A stretch of DNA of 64,000 bases from Streptococcus oralis (GCF_021497945.1 NZ_CP046524.1:531501-595500), one strand, 5' to 3'; numbered from the stretch's first letter, positions 16,926 through 28,360 are shown. The notes: a model not told the origin generated them from the letters alone. A program made the numbers and translations.

Positions 16926-17899
16926 GAAAACCAAAGATAACGGTAATTGGTGGAGGAACAGGTATCCCCGTCATTTTGAAAAGCTTGCGAGAAAAGGATG
17001 TTGATATCGCAGCCATCGTAACGGTAGCTGATGATGGTGGCTCTTCTGGTGAACTAAGAAAGAATATCCAACAACTGACACCACCAGGCGATCTTCGCAA
17101 TGTTCTGGTAGCCATGTCGGATATGCCTAAATTTTATGAGAAGGTTTTTCAGTACCGCTTTTCAGAAGAGGCTGGAGCTTTTGCGGGTCATCCGCTAGGA
17201 AATATCATCATAGCAGGGCTTTCTGAAATGCAAGGATCTACCTACAATGCTATGCAATTACTCAGTAAATTCTTTCACACAACAGGAAAGATCTACCCCT
17301 CAAGCGATCATCCTTTGACACTGCATGCAGTCTTTAAAGACGGTTCTGAGGTGGCAGGTGAGAGCCACATTGCTGATCATCCAGGCATGATCGACCATGT
17401 CTATGTGACCAATACCTTGGATGATGAAACACCGCAAGCCAGCCGTCGAGTAGTCAATACCATTCTCGAGAGTGACATGATTGTCTTGGGGCCTGGTTCC
17501 CTCTTTACATCGATTTTGCCCAATATTGTCATCGAGGAGATTGGACAGGCACTCTTGGAGACCAAGGCGGAGATCGCCTATGTCTGCAATATCATGACCC
17601 AGCGTGGGGAAACAGAGCACTTTTCAGACAGTGACCACGTGGAAGTCCTCCATCGACACTTAGGTCGGCCATTTATTGATACGGTCTTGGTTAATATCGA
17701 AAAGGTTCCTAGAGAATACATGGATACCAACCGTTTTGATGAATATTTGGTTCAGGTAGAGCATGATTTTGCTGGTCTTTGCAAGCAGGTCCCTCGTGTG
17801 ATTTCATCCAACTTCCTTCGTTTGGAAAATGGAGGAGCCTTCCATGATGGCGATTTGATTGTAGATGAATTGATGCGCATTATACAGGTGAGAAAATGA
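16922..17899 (+). CDS. yvcK: Gluconeogenesis factor / UDP-GlcNAc-binding protein YvcK (GlmR)
   Basis: A CofD-like Rossmann protein of 325 residues. In Bacillus the homologue binds UDP-GlcNAc and tunes carbon flow into peptidoglycan precursors. The N-terminal '[13 protein letters not shown]' and '[14 protein letters not shown]' motifs and '[12 protein letters not shown]' are clear. It overlaps rapZ and whiA by 4 bases each, so expression is coupled. The nearby glmM links the window to the same amino-sugar pathway. Confidence 0.94.
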   Translation: MRKPKITVIGGGTGIPVILKSLREKDVDIAAIVTVADDGGSSGELRKNIQQLTPPGDLRNVLVAMSDMPKFYEKVFQYRFSEEAGAFAGHPLGNIIIAGLSEMQGSTYNAMQLLSKFFHTTGKIYPSSDHPLTLHAVFKDGSEVAGESHIADHPGMIDHVYVTNTLDDETPQASRRVVNTILESDMIVLGPGSLFTSILPNIVIEEIGQALLETKAEIAYVCNIMTQRGETEHFSDSDHVEVLHRHLGRPFIDTVLVNIEKVPREYMDTNRFDEYLVQVEHDFAGLCKQVPRVISSNFLRLENGGAFHDGDLIVDELMRIIQVRK

Positions 17900-18807
17900 G
17901 TTTTACAGTTGCAGTAAAAGAAGAAATTCTTGGTCAACATCATCTCAGCCGTCATGAATTGTCTGCCATTATCAAGATGTCTGGCAGTATCGGTCTCTCG
18001 ACTTCAGGCTTGACCTTGTCAGTTGTAACTGAAAATGCCAAGTTAGCTCGGCACCTTTATGAGTCCTTTCTCCATTTTTATGATATCAAGTCAGAGATTC
18101 GTCACCATCAGAGAAGCAATCTTCGTAAGAATCGTGTCTATACGGTCTATACAGATGAGAGGGTGCAGGAGCTTTTAGCTGATTTGCGGCTTGCAGATTC
18201 CTTCTTTGGTTTGGAGACAGGTATCGATCCCGATATTTTAGCAGATGAAGAAGCTGGTCGTGCTTACTTATGTGGGGCCTTTCTGGCAAATGGTAGCATC
18301 CGAGATCCGGAGTCTGGCAAGTACCAGTTGGAGATCAGTTCCGTTTATCTGGACCATGCCCAAGGGTTGGCCTCTCTTCTTCAGCAGTTTTTGCTGGACG
18401 CCAAGGTCATTGAGCGCAGGAAAGGTGCGGTTACCTATCTTCAGCGGGCAGAGGACATCATGGATTTCTTGATCGTGATTGGGGCCATGCAGGCGCGTGA
18501 TAATTTTGAGCGCGTCAAGATTTTGCGTGAAACCCGTAACGACCTCAATCGCGCCAATAACGCTGAAACAGCCAATATCGCTCGGACAGTTTCTGCCAGC
18601 ATGAAGACTATCAATAATATCAGTAAAATCAAAGATAGAATGGGTTTGGAAAATTTACCAGTGGATTTGCAGGAGGTGGCTCGCTTACGGATCCAGCACC
18701 CAGACTACTCTATCCAGCAGTTGGCGGATAGCCTGAGCAATCCCCTAACCAAAAGTGGCGTCAATCACAGACTCAGAAAGATAAATAAATTAGCGGAAGA
18801 ACTATAA
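17896..18807 (+). CDS. whiA: DNA-binding protein WhiA
   Basis: A 303-residue protein with an N-terminal LAGLIDADG-like homing-endonuclease fold that has lost nuclease function and a C-terminal helix-turn-helix. In Streptomyces it controls sporulation; in Firmicutes it affects division and chromosome segregation. Typical segments are '[15 protein letters not shown]' and the HTH ending '[17 protein letters not shown]'. It overlaps yvcK by 4 bases and ends at a strong bidirectional terminator. Confidence 0.95.
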   Translation: MSFTVAVKEEILGQHHLSRHELSAIIKMSGSIGLSTSGLTLSVVTENAKLARHLYESFLHFYDIKSEIRHHQRSNLRKNRVYTVYTDERVQELLADLRLADSFFGLETGIDPDILADEEAGRAYLCGAFLANGSIRDPESGKYQLEISSVYLDHAQGLASLLQQFLLDAKVIERRKGAVTYLQRAEDIMDFLIVIGAMQARDNFERVKILRETRNDLNRANNAETANIARTVSASMKTINNISKIKDRMGLENLPVDLQEVARLRIQHPDYSIQQLADSLSNPLTKSGVNHRLRKINKLAEEL

Positions 18808-18840
18808 AACCACGAATCAGTTGATTCGTGGTTCTTTTCT
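18808..18840. terminator. Bidirectional terminator between whiA and the ferredoxin reductase gene
   Basis: A perfect 12-bp stem AACCACGAATCA / TGATTCGTGGTT with a 2-base centre at 18808-18833, followed by CTTTTCTT. It separates two convergent genes. Confidence 0.85.
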
Positions 18841-19808
18841 TATAAACTGGTCGAGTGTTTGGGTTGCACTTTTTGTTCTGGGTCAATGTAGTTGATGGCA
18901 TTGTTAACAGCTGTTGGAGCTTCCCCCAGTCCTGTCGCAATCAAATCAATCTTACCGTCATAGTAGCAACAGTCGCCGATAGCATAGATGCCTGCTTGGC
19001 TAGACTCTTGTTTGCTATTGACGATAATCTTGTGGCGGTTGAGATCCAGACCCCAATTTTTAAGATTGCCAACAGATGATTTGAAACCATAGTTGACAAA
19101 GAGATGGTCTACCTCAATCGTTTCGGTTTCATCTGATTTGACTTTGGTGATTTCTAGTTTGTCGAGTGTTTTACCATCTCCAAGGAGTTGGCTAGGGACG
19201 AACGGTGTCTTGATGGTCACAGATGATTCTTGCAGAGCTTGCACACTATGTTCCAAGGCGCGGAAATTATCTCTGCGGTGAACGAGAGTGGTTGGGGAAA
19301 TCTTTTCAAAAGCCAGAGCCCAGTCTACTGCTGAGTCCCCACCACCAAGGATGGTCACTTTCTTGCCAGCGTATTGCTGAATGTTGGAAACGTGGTAGTG
19401 GATATTTTCATAGTCCTCAACGTTCTCCAATTCGAGTGGACGCGGTTTAAAGGCACCGCCCCCCATAGCAATGATGACTGTTTTGGTCAGGTGGCTTCCC
19501 TTATTAGTAGTGATGGTAAATCCTTGATCTTGTTTCTTGATTTCAAGAACAGTTTCGTTGAGGTGAACAGGTGTTTCAAAGCCGTTTAGCTGTTCAATCA
19601 AGCGATTGGTCAATTCTTCCCCGGTTAAGTTTGGAAAACCTGGCACATCAAGGATTTGCTTCTCAGGGTAGAGGATGGCTGGCTGGCCACCTAGCTGGGG
19701 AAGGGAGTCGATGATTTGGACTTTAGCTTGGCGTAGGTGGGCGTAAAAGGCAGCAAAGAGCCCGACAGGACCGCCACCGACAATGGTAATATCATAGAGT
19801 TTAGACAT
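18840..19808 (-). CDS. Ferredoxin--NADP reductase, thioredoxin-reductase-like type
   Basis: A 322-residue FAD- and NADPH-binding flavoprotein. It carries GGGPVGLFAAFYA near the N-terminus for FAD, 'GGGDSAVDWA' for NADPH and 'GIYAIGDCC' late. The CxxC redox pair of thioredoxin reductase is absent, which identifies the ferredoxin(flavodoxin)-NADP reductase branch (FNR2/YumC). The single ferredoxin at 11502-11699 is a plausible partner. GAAGGAGAAATC is a clear ribosome binding site on the minus strand. Confidence 0.92.
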   Translation of the reverse strand: MSKLYDITIVGGGPVGLFAAFYAHLRQAKVQIIDSLPQLGGQPAILYPEKQILDVPGFPNLTGEELTNRLIEQLNGFETPVHLNETVLEIKKQDQGFTITTNKGSHLTKTVIIAMGGGAFKPRPLELENVEDYENIHYHVSNIQQYAGKKVTILGGGDSAVDWALAFEKISPTTLVHRRDNFRALEHSVQALQESSVTIKTPFVPSQLLGDGKTLDKLEITKVKSDETETIEVDHLFVNYGFKSSVGNLKNWGLDLNRHKIIVNSKQESSQAGIYAIGDCCYYDGKIDLIATGLGEAPTAVNNAINYIDPEQKVQPKHSTSL

Positions 19809-19900
19809 GATTTCTCCTTCGTTTATTCTAATCAGTTTATTTTATCATATTTTTGCTTAATTTAAAATGAGGTAGGATAGGGAAAAAATGGGCAAAAAAT

Positions 19901-19908
19901 GGTATAAT
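19901..19908 (+). promoter_or_regulatory. Extended -10 promoter of the cdaA operon
   Basis: TGGTATAAT (-10 TATAAT at 19903-19908) lies 37 bases before the cdaA start; GGGAGGAGG is the binding site. Confidence 0.65.
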
Positions 19909-19944
19909 GGTACAGAAAGTGTTTTGACAGGGAGGAGGCCAGGG

Positions 19945-20802
19945 ATGAATTTTCAACAATTATCCAATTTGCAATACTGGACGAGTTTGTTTTCAAGTCC
20001 TTGGACAATAGTCACCAATCTGATTGATATTCTCATTGTGACTTATATTTTATATCATTTTACCAAAGCGATTGCAGGGACCAAAATCATGATATTGGTT
20101 CGTGGAGTCTTGATCTTTATTTTAGGTCAGATTCTGTCCAATATGATTGGTTTGACGACCATTTCCTGGTTGATCAATCAGATCATCACTTATGGGGTTA
20201 TCGCAGCAGTAGTTATTTTTTCACCAGAGATTCGAACTGGTTTGGAACGATTGGGCCGGGCTACGGATTTCTTCTACAATGCCCCTATTAGTGCGGAAGA
20301 GCAAATGGTTCGTGCCTTTGTCAAATCAGTCGAGTACATGAGCCCCCGTAAGATTGGTGCTCTGGTAGCAGTGCAACGCGTGAGAACCTTGCAGGAATAT
20401 ATCTCGACTGGGATTCCTCTGGATGCTAAGATTTCCTCTGAGTTATTGATTAATATCTTTATCCCCAATACTCCCTTGCACGATGGTGCGGTCATTGTCA
20501 GAGAAGATCGGATTGCCGTAACTTCAGCCTACCTACCCCTGACTGAAAATACAGGAATTTCCAAGGAGTTTGGGACACGTCACAGGGCAGCGATTGGTTT
20601 GTCGGAAGTATCAGATGCTCTTACCTTTGTGGTTTCAGAGGAAACAGGCGGTATCTCAATCACCTATAATGGAGTCTTTAAGCATGATTTGACCCTGGAA
20701 GAGTTTGAATCGGAGTTAAGAAGAATCTTGCTTCCAAAATCCGAGAAAAAACAAGGTCTGAAAGAGCGTTTGCTAGGAGGATTGAAACATGAGAAAAAAT
20801 AG
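19945..20802 (+). CDS. cdaA: Diadenylate cyclase CdaA (c-di-AMP synthase)
   Basis: Membrane enzyme that joins two ATP into cyclic di-AMP, which controls potassium and osmolyte uptake in streptococci. Three transmembrane helices (within residues 10-95) lead to a DAC domain with the catalytic DGA motif in 'PLHDGAVIV' and the RHR motif in 'TRHRAAIG'. The ATG at 19945 with GGAGGAGG spacing gives 285 residues, the normal size; an upstream ATG would add 19 residues overlapping the promoter. It overlaps cdaR by 14 bases, forming the classic cdaA-cdaR-glmM operon. Confidence 0.96.
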   Translation: MNFQQLSNLQYWTSLFSSPWTIVTNLIDILIVTYILYHFTKAIAGTKIMILVRGVLIFILGQILSNMIGLTTISWLINQIITYGVIAAVVIFSPEIRTGLERLGRATDFFYNAPISAEEQMVRAFVKSVEYMSPRKIGALVAVQRVRTLQEYISTGIPLDAKISSELLINIFIPNTPLHDGAVIVREDRIAVTSAYLPLTENTGISKEFGTRHRAAIGLSEVSDALTFVVSEETGGISITYNGVFKHDLTLEEFESELRRILLPKSEKKQGLKERLLGGLKHEKK

Positions 20803-21586
20803 TCTTTATATTATTTCTTCCTTCTTTTTCGCCTGCATCCTCTTTATCTATGCGACTTCAACAAACTATCAGAATAGCAACAGTGCCAGACAGGTGAGGA
20901 CAGAAACCTATACCAATACAGTCCTTAATGTCCCAATCGATATTCAGTACGACAGCGATCAGTATTTTATCAGTGGTTTTACATCTGAAGTGACGGTCTT
21001 TCTGACAGGGTCAAACAGAGTTGCTTTGGCGAGCGAAATGCAGGAAAGCACTCGGAAATTCAAGGTCAAAGCTGACTTAACCAATGCCAGTGTAGGAACC
21101 ATCGAAGTTCCTCTAACCATTGAAAATTTACCGAGTGGTTTGACGGCTGTTGCAACTCCGCAAAAGATAACAGTGAAGGTTGGTAAAAAAGCAAAACGAG
21201 ATAATGTAATCGTTGTGCCGGAGATTGACCCTAGCCAGATTGATTCTCGTGTGAAAATTGATACAGTGACTGTGTCAGATGAAAAAGTAACGGTTATTAG
21301 TGACGAGGAAACTCTCTCTAGAGTAGATCGTGTCATTGCTATCTTGCCAACGAGTGAACGGATAACAGGTAACTACTCAGCCTCTGTTTCACTACAAGCG
21401 GTTGATAAAAATGGAAATGTCTTACCAAGCGTCATTATGCCATTTGACACTACAATGAAAATTACAACCAAAACAGTATCGTCTAGCTCGAGTTCCTCGT
21501 CAACGACCTCGTCAACGGGCTCTTCAACCAGCAGTTCGTCTTCAACGAGTTCAGAAACGAAACCAGACTCGTCTAAACAGGACTAA
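20789..21586 (+). CDS. cdaR: CdaR, YbbR-domain regulator of CdaA
   Basis: A 265-residue membrane-anchored extracytoplasmic protein that binds CdaA and modulates c-di-AMP synthesis. One N-terminal transmembrane helix (about residues 6-24) is followed by two YbbR repeats (about 48-215). The last ~35 residues are a low-complexity Ser/Thr tail, probably in the wall or extracellular space. It overlaps cdaA and precedes glmM by 29 bases. Confidence 0.94.
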   Translation: MRKNSLYIISSFFFACILFIYATSTNYQNSNSARQVRTETYTNTVLNVPIDIQYDSDQYFISGFTSEVTVFLTGSNRVALASEMQESTRKFKVKADLTNASVGTIEVPLTIENLPSGLTAVATPQKITVKVGKKAKRDNVIVVPEIDPSQIDSRVKIDTVTVSDEKVTVISDEETLSRVDRVIAILPTSERITGNYSASVSLQAVDKNGNVLPSVIMPFDTTMKITTKTVSSSSSSSSTTSSTGSSTSSSSSTSSETKPDSSKQD

Positions 21587-21615
21587 ATAAAACAGTAGAA
21601 AAGGATGATAAAAAA

Positions 21616-22968
21616 ATGGGTAAATATTTTGGGACCGATGGAGTCCGTGGAGAAGCAAACGTAGAACTGACGCCAGAATTGGCCTTTAAACTGGGACGTT
21701 TTGGTGGTTATGTTCTTAGCCAACACGAAACAGAAGCCCCTAAAGTTTTTGTAGGACGTGATACACGTATCTCAGGAGAAATGTTAGAATCAGCTTTAGT
21801 GGCAGGTCTCCTCTCTGTAGGGATTCACGTATACAAACTCGGTGTTCTTGCAACACCAGCAGTAGCTTACTTGGTCAAAACTGAGGGAGCCAGTGCAGGT
21901 GTCATGATTTCCGCTAGTCACAACCCAGCCCTTGATAATGGAATTAAATTCTTTGGTGGGGATGGCTTCAAACTTGATGATGAAAAAGAAGCAGAAATCG
22001 AAGCCTTGCTAGATGCTACAGAAGACACCCTGCCTCGACCAAGTGCCGAAGGCTTGGGAACCTTAGTGGACTATCCAGAAGGTTTACGTAAGTATGAAGG
22101 CTACCTTGTTTCAACTGGAACTCCTCTTGAAGGAATGAAAGTGGCCTTGGACACAGCAAACGGTGCAGCGTCTACGAGTGCTCGTCAAATCTTTGCAGAC
22201 CTTGGGGCTCAAATAACTGTTATTGGTGAGACACCAGATGGTCTTAACATCAACTTGAATGTGGGTTCTACACATCCAGAAGCTCTTCAAGAAGTGGTCA
22301 AAGAAAGCCAGTCAGCTATTGGTTTGGCCTTTGACGGAGATAGTGACCGTTTGATTGCTGTTGATGAAAATGGCGATATCGTCGATGGTGATAAGATCAT
22401 GTACATCATCGGAAAATACCTTTCTGAAAAAGGCCAGTTGGCCCAAAACACCATCGTGACAACGGTTATGTCTAACCTTGGTTTCCATAAGGCCTTGGAG
22501 AGTGCTGGCATTAATAAGGAAGTCACTGCAGTTGGTGACCGCTATGTCGTTGAAGAAATGAGAAAATCAGGCTACAACCTTGGTGGTGAACAGTCTGGCC
22601 ACGTTATCTTAATGGATTACAACACTACTGGTGATGGTCAATTATCAGCTGTCCAATTGACTAAAATCATGAAAGAAACAGGTAAGAGTTTGTCTCAATT
22701 GGCATCAGAAGTGACGATTTACCCACAAAAACTGGTCAATATCCGAGTGGAAAATGCTATGAAAGAGAAAGCTATGGAAGTGCCAGCCATTAAAACGATC
22801 ATCGAAAAGATGGAAGAAGAAATGGCAGGGAACGGTCGTATCCTTGTCCGCCCAAGTGGTACCGAGCCTCTCTTGCGCGTCATGGCAGAAGCTCCTACGA
22901 CAGAAGAAGTTAACTACTACGTAGATACGATTGCTGCTGTTGTTAAAGATGAAATCGGAATTGACTAA
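21616..22968 (+). CDS. glmM: Phosphoglucosamine mutase
   Basis: Cytosolic enzyme that converts glucosamine-6-phosphate to glucosamine-1-phosphate for UDP-GlcNAc and cell wall synthesis. The catalytic phosphoserine lies in '[13 protein letters not shown]' (Ser near residue 101), the metal site is DGDSDR and the phosphate-binding loop is RPSGTEP. The 450-residue length is standard. AAAAGGATG serves as binding site. CdaA and GlmM interact in several Firmicutes, matching the shared operon. Confidence 0.97.
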   Translation: MGKYFGTDGVRGEANVELTPELAFKLGRFGGYVLSQHETEAPKVFVGRDTRISGEMLESALVAGLLSVGIHVYKLGVLATPAVAYLVKTEGASAGVMISASHNPALDNGIKFFGGDGFKLDDEKEAEIEALLDATEDTLPRPSAEGLGTLVDYPEGLRKYEGYLVSTGTPLEGMKVALDTANGAASTSARQIFADLGAQITVIGETPDGLNINLNVGSTHPEALQEVVKESQSAIGLAFDGDSDRLIAVDENGDIVDGDKIMYIIGKYLSEKGQLAQNTIVTTVMSNLGFHKALESAGINKEVTAVGDRYVVEEMRKSGYNLGGEQSGHVILMDYNTTGDGQLSAVQLTKIMKETGKSLSQLASEVTIYPQKLVNIRVENAMKEKAMEVPAIKTIIEKMEEEMAGNGRILVRPSGTEPLLRVMAEAPTTEEVNYYVDTIAAVVKDEIGID

Positions 22969-23000
22969 AGCCTAGAAAACTAGATGAAATGATAAAAATG

Positions 23001-23009
23001 TGGTACAAT
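23001..23009 (+). promoter_or_regulatory. Extended -10 promoter for the DUF1149 gene
   Basis: TGGTACAAT at 23001-23009 in the 73-base gap after glmM. A short dyad TACAATT / AATTGTA overlaps and follows the -10. Confidence 0.55.
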
Positions 23010-23041
23010 TGCATAGTAAATTGTAGCAATGGGAGAGAAAA

Positions 23042-23416
23042 ATGAATCTTAAACGAGAACAAGAATTTGTTAGCCAGTATCACTTTGATGCTCGTAACTT
23101 TGAATGGGAAAATGAAAATGGAGCTCCTGAAACCAAGGTAGATGTGAACTTTCAGTTGCTCCAACATGACCAAGAAAACCAAGTAACTTCGCTTGTTGTT
23201 ATCTTGAGCTTCATGATTGTCTTTGACAAATTTGTCATCAGCGGAACGATTTCCCAAGTCAACCATGTGGAAGGTCGCATTGTCAACGAACCAAGCGAAT
23301 TTAACCAAGAAGAAGTCGAAACCTTGGCTCGTCCATGTTTGAACATGCTCAATCGTTTGACGTATGAAGTAACAGAAATCGCCTTGGATCTTCCAGGGAT
23401 CAATTTGGAGTTTTAG
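23042..23416 (+). CDS. DUF1149 family protein (SecB-like fold)
   Basis: A 124-residue streptococcal protein of the DUF1149 family, which is related to the SecB-like chaperone fold. It is rich in beta-strand sequence and has no signal peptide or transmembrane helix, so it is probably cytoplasmic. GGGAGAG precedes the ATG. It is followed after 2 bases by the DegV gene. No experimental role is known to me. Confidence 0.8.
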   Translation: MNLKREQEFVSQYHFDARNFEWENENGAPETKVDVNFQLLQHDQENQVTSLVVILSFMIVFDKFVISGTISQVNHVEGRIVNEPSEFNQEEVETLARPCLNMLNRLTYEVTEIALDLPGINLEF

Positions 23417-23418
23417 TC

Positions 23419-24267
23419 ATGAAATTAGCTGTCATTACAGATTCTTCAGCCTATTTAGAGGAGAAGACGCTGCAAAGAGAGAATCTTTTTATCTTGGATA
23501 TTCCTGTCAATATCGATGGAGAGGAGTATGTTGAAGGTGTCAATCTGACAGCTGAGGAATTTTATCAAAAAATGGCTCAGTCTGCAGAATTGCCTAAAAC
23601 CAGTCAACCAAGTATTGCCAAATTGGATGAGATTCTAAGTTCCTTGAAAGATGAAGGCTATACCCATGTCTTGGGACTCTTTCTTTCGTCAGGAATTTCA
23701 GGCTTTTATCAGAACATCCAATACATGTTGGATGAGTATGATGGCTTGACCATTGCCTTTCCAGATACCCATATCACAAGTTCCCCTCTAGGATTTATGG
23801 TGGAGAGTGCCTTTGCATGGGCAGAACAAGGTGATGATTTTGCCCAGATTCAGGAGAAGTTGGGGATTCAAATTGCTGATAATTCAGCCTTTATCATAGT
23901 AGATGACCTCGATCACTTGGTTAAAGGAGGACGTTTGTCAAATGGGGCTGCTATTTTAGGGAATCTCCTTAGTATCAAGCCTATTCTTTACTTCAATGAC
24001 CAAGGGGTGATTGAAGTTTACGAAAAAGTTCGTACAGAAAAGAAGGCAATCAAACGTTTGGTGGAAATCATCAAGGAGTTGACAAAAGATGGGAACTACC
24101 GTATAACAGTCATCCATGGCAATGCTCCTCAAAAGGCAGTGGATTTGCGCCAGCTTTTGATGGAGAGTGGTGTGACTTCTGAGATTCCAATTAATACCTT
24201 TGGGAGTGTCATTGGGACCCACCTTGGAGAAGGTAGTATCGCCTTGAGCTATACACCAATCGTCTAA
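23419..24267 (+). CDS. DegV family fatty-acid-binding protein
   Basis: A 282-residue DegV protein; members bind a fatty acid and in Firmicutes (FakB) present it to the kinase FakA. It begins '[14 protein letters not shown]' and has the fatty-acid-contacting '[10 protein letters not shown]' and '[13 protein letters not shown]' motifs and '[21 protein letters not shown]'. It may be a FakB paralogue, but no FakA gene is in the window. A spacer with repeats follows it. Confidence 0.93.
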   Translation: MKLAVITDSSAYLEEKTLQRENLFILDIPVNIDGEEYVEGVNLTAEEFYQKMAQSAELPKTSQPSIAKLDEILSSLKDEGYTHVLGLFLSSGISGFYQNIQYMLDEYDGLTIAFPDTHITSSPLGFMVESAFAWAEQGDDFAQIQEKLGIQIADNSAFIIVDDLDHLVKGGRLSNGAAILGNLLSIKPILYFNDQGVIEVYEKVRTEKKAIKRLVEIIKELTKDGNYRITVIHGNAPQKAVDLRQLLMESGVTSEIPINTFGSVIGTHLGEGSIALSYTPIV

Positions 24268-24270
24268 ATT

Positions 24271-24520
24271 GTTCTTACAAGCTTTGTATCTTAGCAATTG
24301 AACACGGCCTACCTGCCTCTTGAAAAAAGATGCCTGTCTTGCCTTTCGTAGAAAGTCAGCGCCATTCCTTATTTTTCATGGGCAGCTAACGTCCTTTGTA
24401 TCTTGATAATTGAACACGCCTGGAACCCTGTGTGAAAAAGATAGTTCTTCCAAGGAGTAGACAATCCTTGATCAAAACTCCTATTTTCACTTTGTGTTCT
24501 TGCAGGCTTTGTATCTTAGA
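24271..24520 (+). repeat. Three imperfect ~113-base tandem units in the degV-dapB spacer
   Basis: The core CTTTGTATCTT occurs at 24282-24292, 24394-24404 and 24508-24518, spaced 112 and 114 bases. Units 1 and 2 continue with AATTGAACACG; units 1 and 3 are both preceded by GTTCTTRCARG. In each of the two full units a TGAAAAA/GTGAAAAA arm is followed about 40 bases later by its complement (TTTTTCA, TTTTCAC), so each could fold into a long hairpin. Unit 3 ends at the dapB ribosome binding site. No known repeat family is recognised. Nothing else is seen in this 264-base gap. Confidence 0.7.
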
Positions 24521-24531
24521 CAGGAGTAGAG

Positions 24532-25299
24532 ATGAGTATTCGAGTAATTATTGCCGGTTTTAAAGGAAAAATGGGTCAAGCTGCTTGCCAGATGGTCTTG
24601 GCTGATCCGGGCTTGGACTTAGTTGCAGTTTTGGATCCGTTTGAGTCTGAGTCAGAATGGCAGGGAATTCCTGTTTTCAATGATAAGGCTGACTTGGCTG
24701 GTTTTGAAGCGGATATCTGGGTAGATTTTACTACACCAGCCGTTGCCTACGAAAATACACGCTTTGCTCTTGAAAATGGCTTTGCTCCTGTCGTAGGAAC
24801 AACAGGCTTTACTAGTGAAGAAATTGCAGAACTAAAAGCATTTTCTCGTGAACAAGATTTGGGTGGCTTGATTGCTCCCAACTTTGCCTTGGGAGCTGTC
24901 TTGCTTATGCAATTTGCGGCGCAGGCTGCCAAATATTTCCCAAATGTGGAGATTATCGAGCTCCATCATGACAAGAAAAAAGATGCTCCGAGTGGAACAG
25001 CCATTAAAACGGCTGAGTTGATGGCAGAAGTTCGAGAGTCTATCCAACAAGGTGCGCCTGATGAGGAAGAATTGATTGCTGGTGCCCGTGGTGCTGATTT
25101 TGATGGCATGCGGATCCACTCAGTTCGTTTGCCAGGCTTAGTAGCTCATCAAGAAGTTATCTTTGGCAATCAGGGAGAAGGATTGACCCTTCGTCATGAC
25201 TCCTATGATCGCAGCTCCTTCATGACAGGGGTCAATTTGGGAATCAAAGAAGTTGTCAAGCGTCATGAGCTTGTCTATGGATTAGAACACTTATTATGA
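24532..25299 (+). CDS. dapB: 4-hydroxy-tetrahydrodipicolinate reductase
   Basis: NAD(P)H-dependent reductase of the lysine pathway, supplying lysine for protein and for the lysine-type peptidoglycan made by MurE in this window. The N-terminal 'AGFKGKMGQ' is the nucleotide-binding loop and the family signature '[15 protein letters not shown]' (about residues 143-157) holds the catalytic His and Lys. It has 255 residues. ACAGGAG is the binding site. The stop overlaps the cca start (ATGA). Confidence 0.95.
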   Translation: MSIRVIIAGFKGKMGQAACQMVLADPGLDLVAVLDPFESESEWQGIPVFNDKADLAGFEADIWVDFTTPAVAYENTRFALENGFAPVVGTTGFTSEEIAELKAFSREQDLGGLIAPNFALGAVLLMQFAAQAAKYFPNVEIIELHHDKKKDAPSGTAIKTAELMAEVRESIQQGAPDEEELIAGARGADFDGMRIHSVRLPGLVAHQEVIFGNQGEGLTLRHDSYDRSSFMTGVNLGIKEVVKRHELVYGLEHLL

Positions 25300-26495
25300 G
25301 ATTAACGCAAATGCCTTCTGAATTTCAGAAGGCTTTACCAGTATTAGAAAAAATTAAAGAAGCAGGATTTGAAGCCTATTTTGTTGGGGGCTCCGTCAGA
25401 GATGCCCTCCTCAATCGTCCTATCCACGATGTGGATATTGCGACTTCTTCCTATCCAGAGGAGACCAAGCAGATTTTTCCGCGAACAGCCGATATTGGAA
25501 TCGAGCACGGAACTGTCTTAGTTTTAGAAGGGGACGAGGAGTATGAGGTAACAACTTTTCGAACAGAGGATGTCTATGTGGACTATCGCAGACCCAGCGC
25601 GGTTTCCTTTGTGCGTTCGCTAGAAGAAGACCTCAAGCGCCGTGATTTCACAGTTAATGCGTTTGCCTTGGATGAGACAGGCGAAATTATTGACTTGTTC
25701 CATGGTTTAGACGATTTAGAAAACCAAGTCTTGCGAGCAGTTGGAGTGGCTAGTGAACGTTTCAACGAAGATGCTCTGCGGATTATGCGTGGTTTTCGTT
25801 TTCAGGCCAGTCTTGGTTTTAAACTTGAGCAAGAAACATTTGAAGCGATGAAGACTTTGACACCACTCTTGGAGAAAATTTCTGTGGAGCGTACCTTCGT
25901 TGAGTTTGATAAACTCTTGCTGGCACCTTTTTGGCGAGTTGGTCTGGCTTCCATGATTGAGAGTCGAGCTTATGACTATCTTCCAGATATGGCAGACAGT
26001 CGAGAAAAGCTCCAAAGATTGTTTGATTTAGAGGCGGATTTCACCTTTGAGTCTTCTGAACAAGCTTGGGCAGCTCTATTGTGGGTTTTGGAGATTAAAG
26101 ATGCACAGCCATTTTTGAAGGTATGGAAAACCTCACGCCAGTTTGCCAAGCAGGTTCAGGATTTGCTGACTATTTTGGCTTTGCGAGAAGAAGGAGAGCT
26201 GAGCAAGCGTGATTGTTACCGCTTTGACTTGGATTTACTTTTACAGGCTGAAAATCTTCGTCAGGCACAAGGAAAAGAAGTCAATCCACAAGCTATCACA
26301 GAAACTTACCAAAGTTTGACCATTCATGACAAGAAAGAAATTCAGATTAACGGTGGTATTTTAATCAAGGAATATGGTTACCAGCCAGGTCCAGATTTGG
26401 GAGATATTTTAACAGAGATTGAGTTTGCCATTGTCGATGGAGTATTGGAAAATGATCGTCAAGCAATCCATACTTACCTGAGGGAGAGAAAATGA
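25296..26495 (+). CDS. cca: CCA tRNA nucleotidyltransferase
   Basis: Adds or repairs the 3' CCA end of tRNA without a nucleic acid template. The class II nucleotidyltransferase motif '[22 protein letters not shown]' region (residues about 30-50) with DxD metal ligands is intact, as are 'RRDFTVNA' and 'RIMRGFRF'. The 399-residue length is typical of Firmicutes. It overlaps dapB and the following ABC-F gene by 4 bases each. Confidence 0.95.
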   Translation: MRLTQMPSEFQKALPVLEKIKEAGFEAYFVGGSVRDALLNRPIHDVDIATSSYPEETKQIFPRTADIGIEHGTVLVLEGDEEYEVTTFRTEDVYVDYRRPSAVSFVRSLEEDLKRRDFTVNAFALDETGEIIDLFHGLDDLENQVLRAVGVASERFNEDALRIMRGFRFQASLGFKLEQETFEAMKTLTPLLEKISVERTFVEFDKLLLAPFWRVGLASMIESRAYDYLPDMADSREKLQRLFDLEADFTFESSEQAWAALLWVLEIKDAQPFLKVWKTSRQFAKQVQDLLTILALREEGELSKRDCYRFDLDLLLQAENLRQAQGKEVNPQAITETYQSLTIHDKKEIQINGGILIKEYGYQPGPDLGDILTEIEFAIVDGVLENDRQAIHTYLRERK

Positions 26496-28360
26496 GTGAT
26501 TTTATCGTTGAAAAACTAAGCAAATCCGTCGGTGACAAGACCGTTTTTAAGGATATTTCCTTTATCATCCATGACTTGGACAGAATCGGTCTAATTGGTG
26601 TTAATGGAACGGGTAAGACCACCCTTTTAGATGTTCTTTCTGGAGTTTCAGGATTTGATGGTGACGTTAGCCCTTTTTCTGCTAAGAATGACTATAAGAT
26701 TGGCTACCTGACACAGGATCCTGATTTTGATGATAACAAGACGGTCTTGGATACGGTTCTCTCCAGCGACCTCAAGGAAATCCAGTTGATTCGTGAGTAT
26801 GAGTTAATCATGCTCAACTACAGTGAGGACAAGCAGGCTCCTTTGGATCGGGTCATGGCAGAGATGGATTCTCTCCAAGCCTGGGAAATTGAAAGCCAGG
26901 TCAAGACGGTCCTCAGTAAGCTAGGTATTCAGGACTTGTCGACTCCAGTTGGTGAATTGTCAGGTGGTCTAAGAAGAAGGGTTCAGTTGGCGCAAGTTCT
27001 CCTAGGAAACCACGACCTCTTGCTTCTGGACGAGCCGACTAACCATTTGGATATTGCGACCATTGAGTGGCTGACTCTTTTTTTGAAAAATTCCAAGAAG
27101 ACCGTTCTCTTTATCACCCACGATCGTTATTTCCTAGATGCACTATCAACGCGGATTTTCGAGTTGGACCGAGCAGGCTTGACCGAGTATCAGGGAAATT
27201 ACCAGGACTATGTTCGCCTCAAGGCTGAACAAGATGAGCGTGACGCTGCCCTTCTCCACAAAAAAGAACAACTTTATAAGCAAGAACTGGCCTGGATGCG
27301 CAGACAACCACAGGCACGTGCGACCAAGCAACAGGCCCGTATCAATCGTTTCCACGATTTGAAAAAAGAAGTTTCAGGTGGCGTTGCTGAAACAGACTTG
27401 ACCATGAACTTTGAAACCAGTCGGATTGGGAAAAAAGTCATCGAGTTTCAGAATGTTTCCTTCGCCTATGAAAACAAGCCCATTTTGCAAGATTTTAATC
27501 TATTGGTGCAAGCCAAAGACCGTATCGGAATTGTTGGGGATAATGGTGTCGGGAAGTCAACTCTGCTTAATCTCATCGCAGGAAGTCTTGAGCCGACTAA
27601 AGGTCAAGTTATCATCGGTGAGACGGTTCGCATTGCCTATTTCTCTCAACAAATTGAAGGTTTAGATGAAAGCAAGCGCGTTATCAATTACCTGCAGGAA
27701 GTAGCAGAAGAGGTTAAGACCAGCGGTGGTTCTACGACTTCCATCGCTGAGTTGCTGGAGCAGTTCCTTTTCCCACGTTCGACGCATGGAACCTTGATTG
27801 AGAAATTGTCTGGTGGAGAGAAAAAACGCCTTTATCTCCTCAAACTGCTCTTGGAAAAACCAAATGCTCTCCTTTTGGATGAGCCGACAAATGACTTGGA
27901 CATTGCAACCTTGACAGTCTTGGAGAATTTCTTGCAAGGTTTTGCGGGTCCTGTTTTAACAGTCAGCCACGATCGCTATTTCCTTGATAAGGTAGCGACC
28001 AAGATTCTCGCCTTTGAGAATGGAAGCATCCGTACTTTCTTTGGCCATTATACCGACTACCTTGATGAAAAAGCCTTTGAAGCAGAAACAGCAAGTCAAG
28101 TTCAAAAGGCCGAAAAAGAGAAAGTGGTCAAAGTCCGTGAAGACAAGAAGCGAATGACCTATCAAGAAAAGCAGGAGTGGGCAAGCATTGAAGGCGATAT
28201 TGAAGCCTTGGAAAATCGTATCGCAGCCATTGAAGAAGAAATGCAGGCAAATGGCTCTGACTTTGGTAAACTAGCGACTCTTCAAAAAGAGCTAGACGAG
28301 AAAAACGAAGAACTTCTTGAAAAATACGAACGCTATGAATATTTAAGTGAGTTGGTATAA
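26492..28360 (+). CDS. ABC-F ATPase (Uup-like)
   Basis: A 622-residue soluble protein with two ABC domains and no membrane part. Walker A motifs are GVNGTGKTT (about residue 36) and GDNGVGKST (about 350); signatures are LSGGLRRRV and LSGGEKKRL, each followed by DEPTN(H/D)LD. A linker between domains and a C-terminal coiled coil (about residues 555-620) match the Uup branch, which acts on ribosomes or DNA-related processes. It is translationally coupled to cca. It is not obviously an antibiotic-resistance ABC-F. Confidence 0.9.
   Translation: MSDFIVEKLSKSVGDKTVFKDISFIIHDLDRIGLIGVNGTGKTTLLDVLSGVSGFDGDVSPFSAKNDYKIGYLTQDPDFDDNKTVLDTVLSSDLKEIQLIREYELIMLNYSEDKQAPLDRVMAEMDSLQAWEIESQVKTVLSKLGIQDLSTPVGELSGGLRRRVQLAQVLLGNHDLLLLDEPTNHLDIATIEWLTLFLKNSKKTVLFITHDRYFLDALSTRIFELDRAGLTEYQGNYQDYVRLKAEQDERDAALLHKKEQLYKQELAWMRRQPQARATKQQARINRFHDLKKEVSGGVAETDLTMNFETSRIGKKVIEFQNVSFAYENKPILQDFNLLVQAKDRIGIVGDNGVGKSTLLNLIAGSLEPTKGQVIIGETVRIAYFSQQIEGLDESKRVINYLQEVAEEVKTSGGSTTSIAELLEQFLFPRSTHGTLIEKLSGGEKKRLYLLKLLLEKPNALLLDEPTNDLDIATLTVLENFLQGFAGPVLTVSHDRYFLDKVATKILAFENGSIRTFFGHYTDYLDEKAFEAETASQVQKAEKEKVVKVREDKKRMTYQEKQEWASIEGDIEALENRIAAIEEEMQANGSDFGKLATLQKELDEKNEELLEKYERYEYLSELV

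Noticed and set aside
24268..24531. Lysine riboswitch or T-box ahead of dapB
   Set aside because: No lysine-aptamer core and no T-box sequence were found; the region is instead a degenerate tandem repeat.
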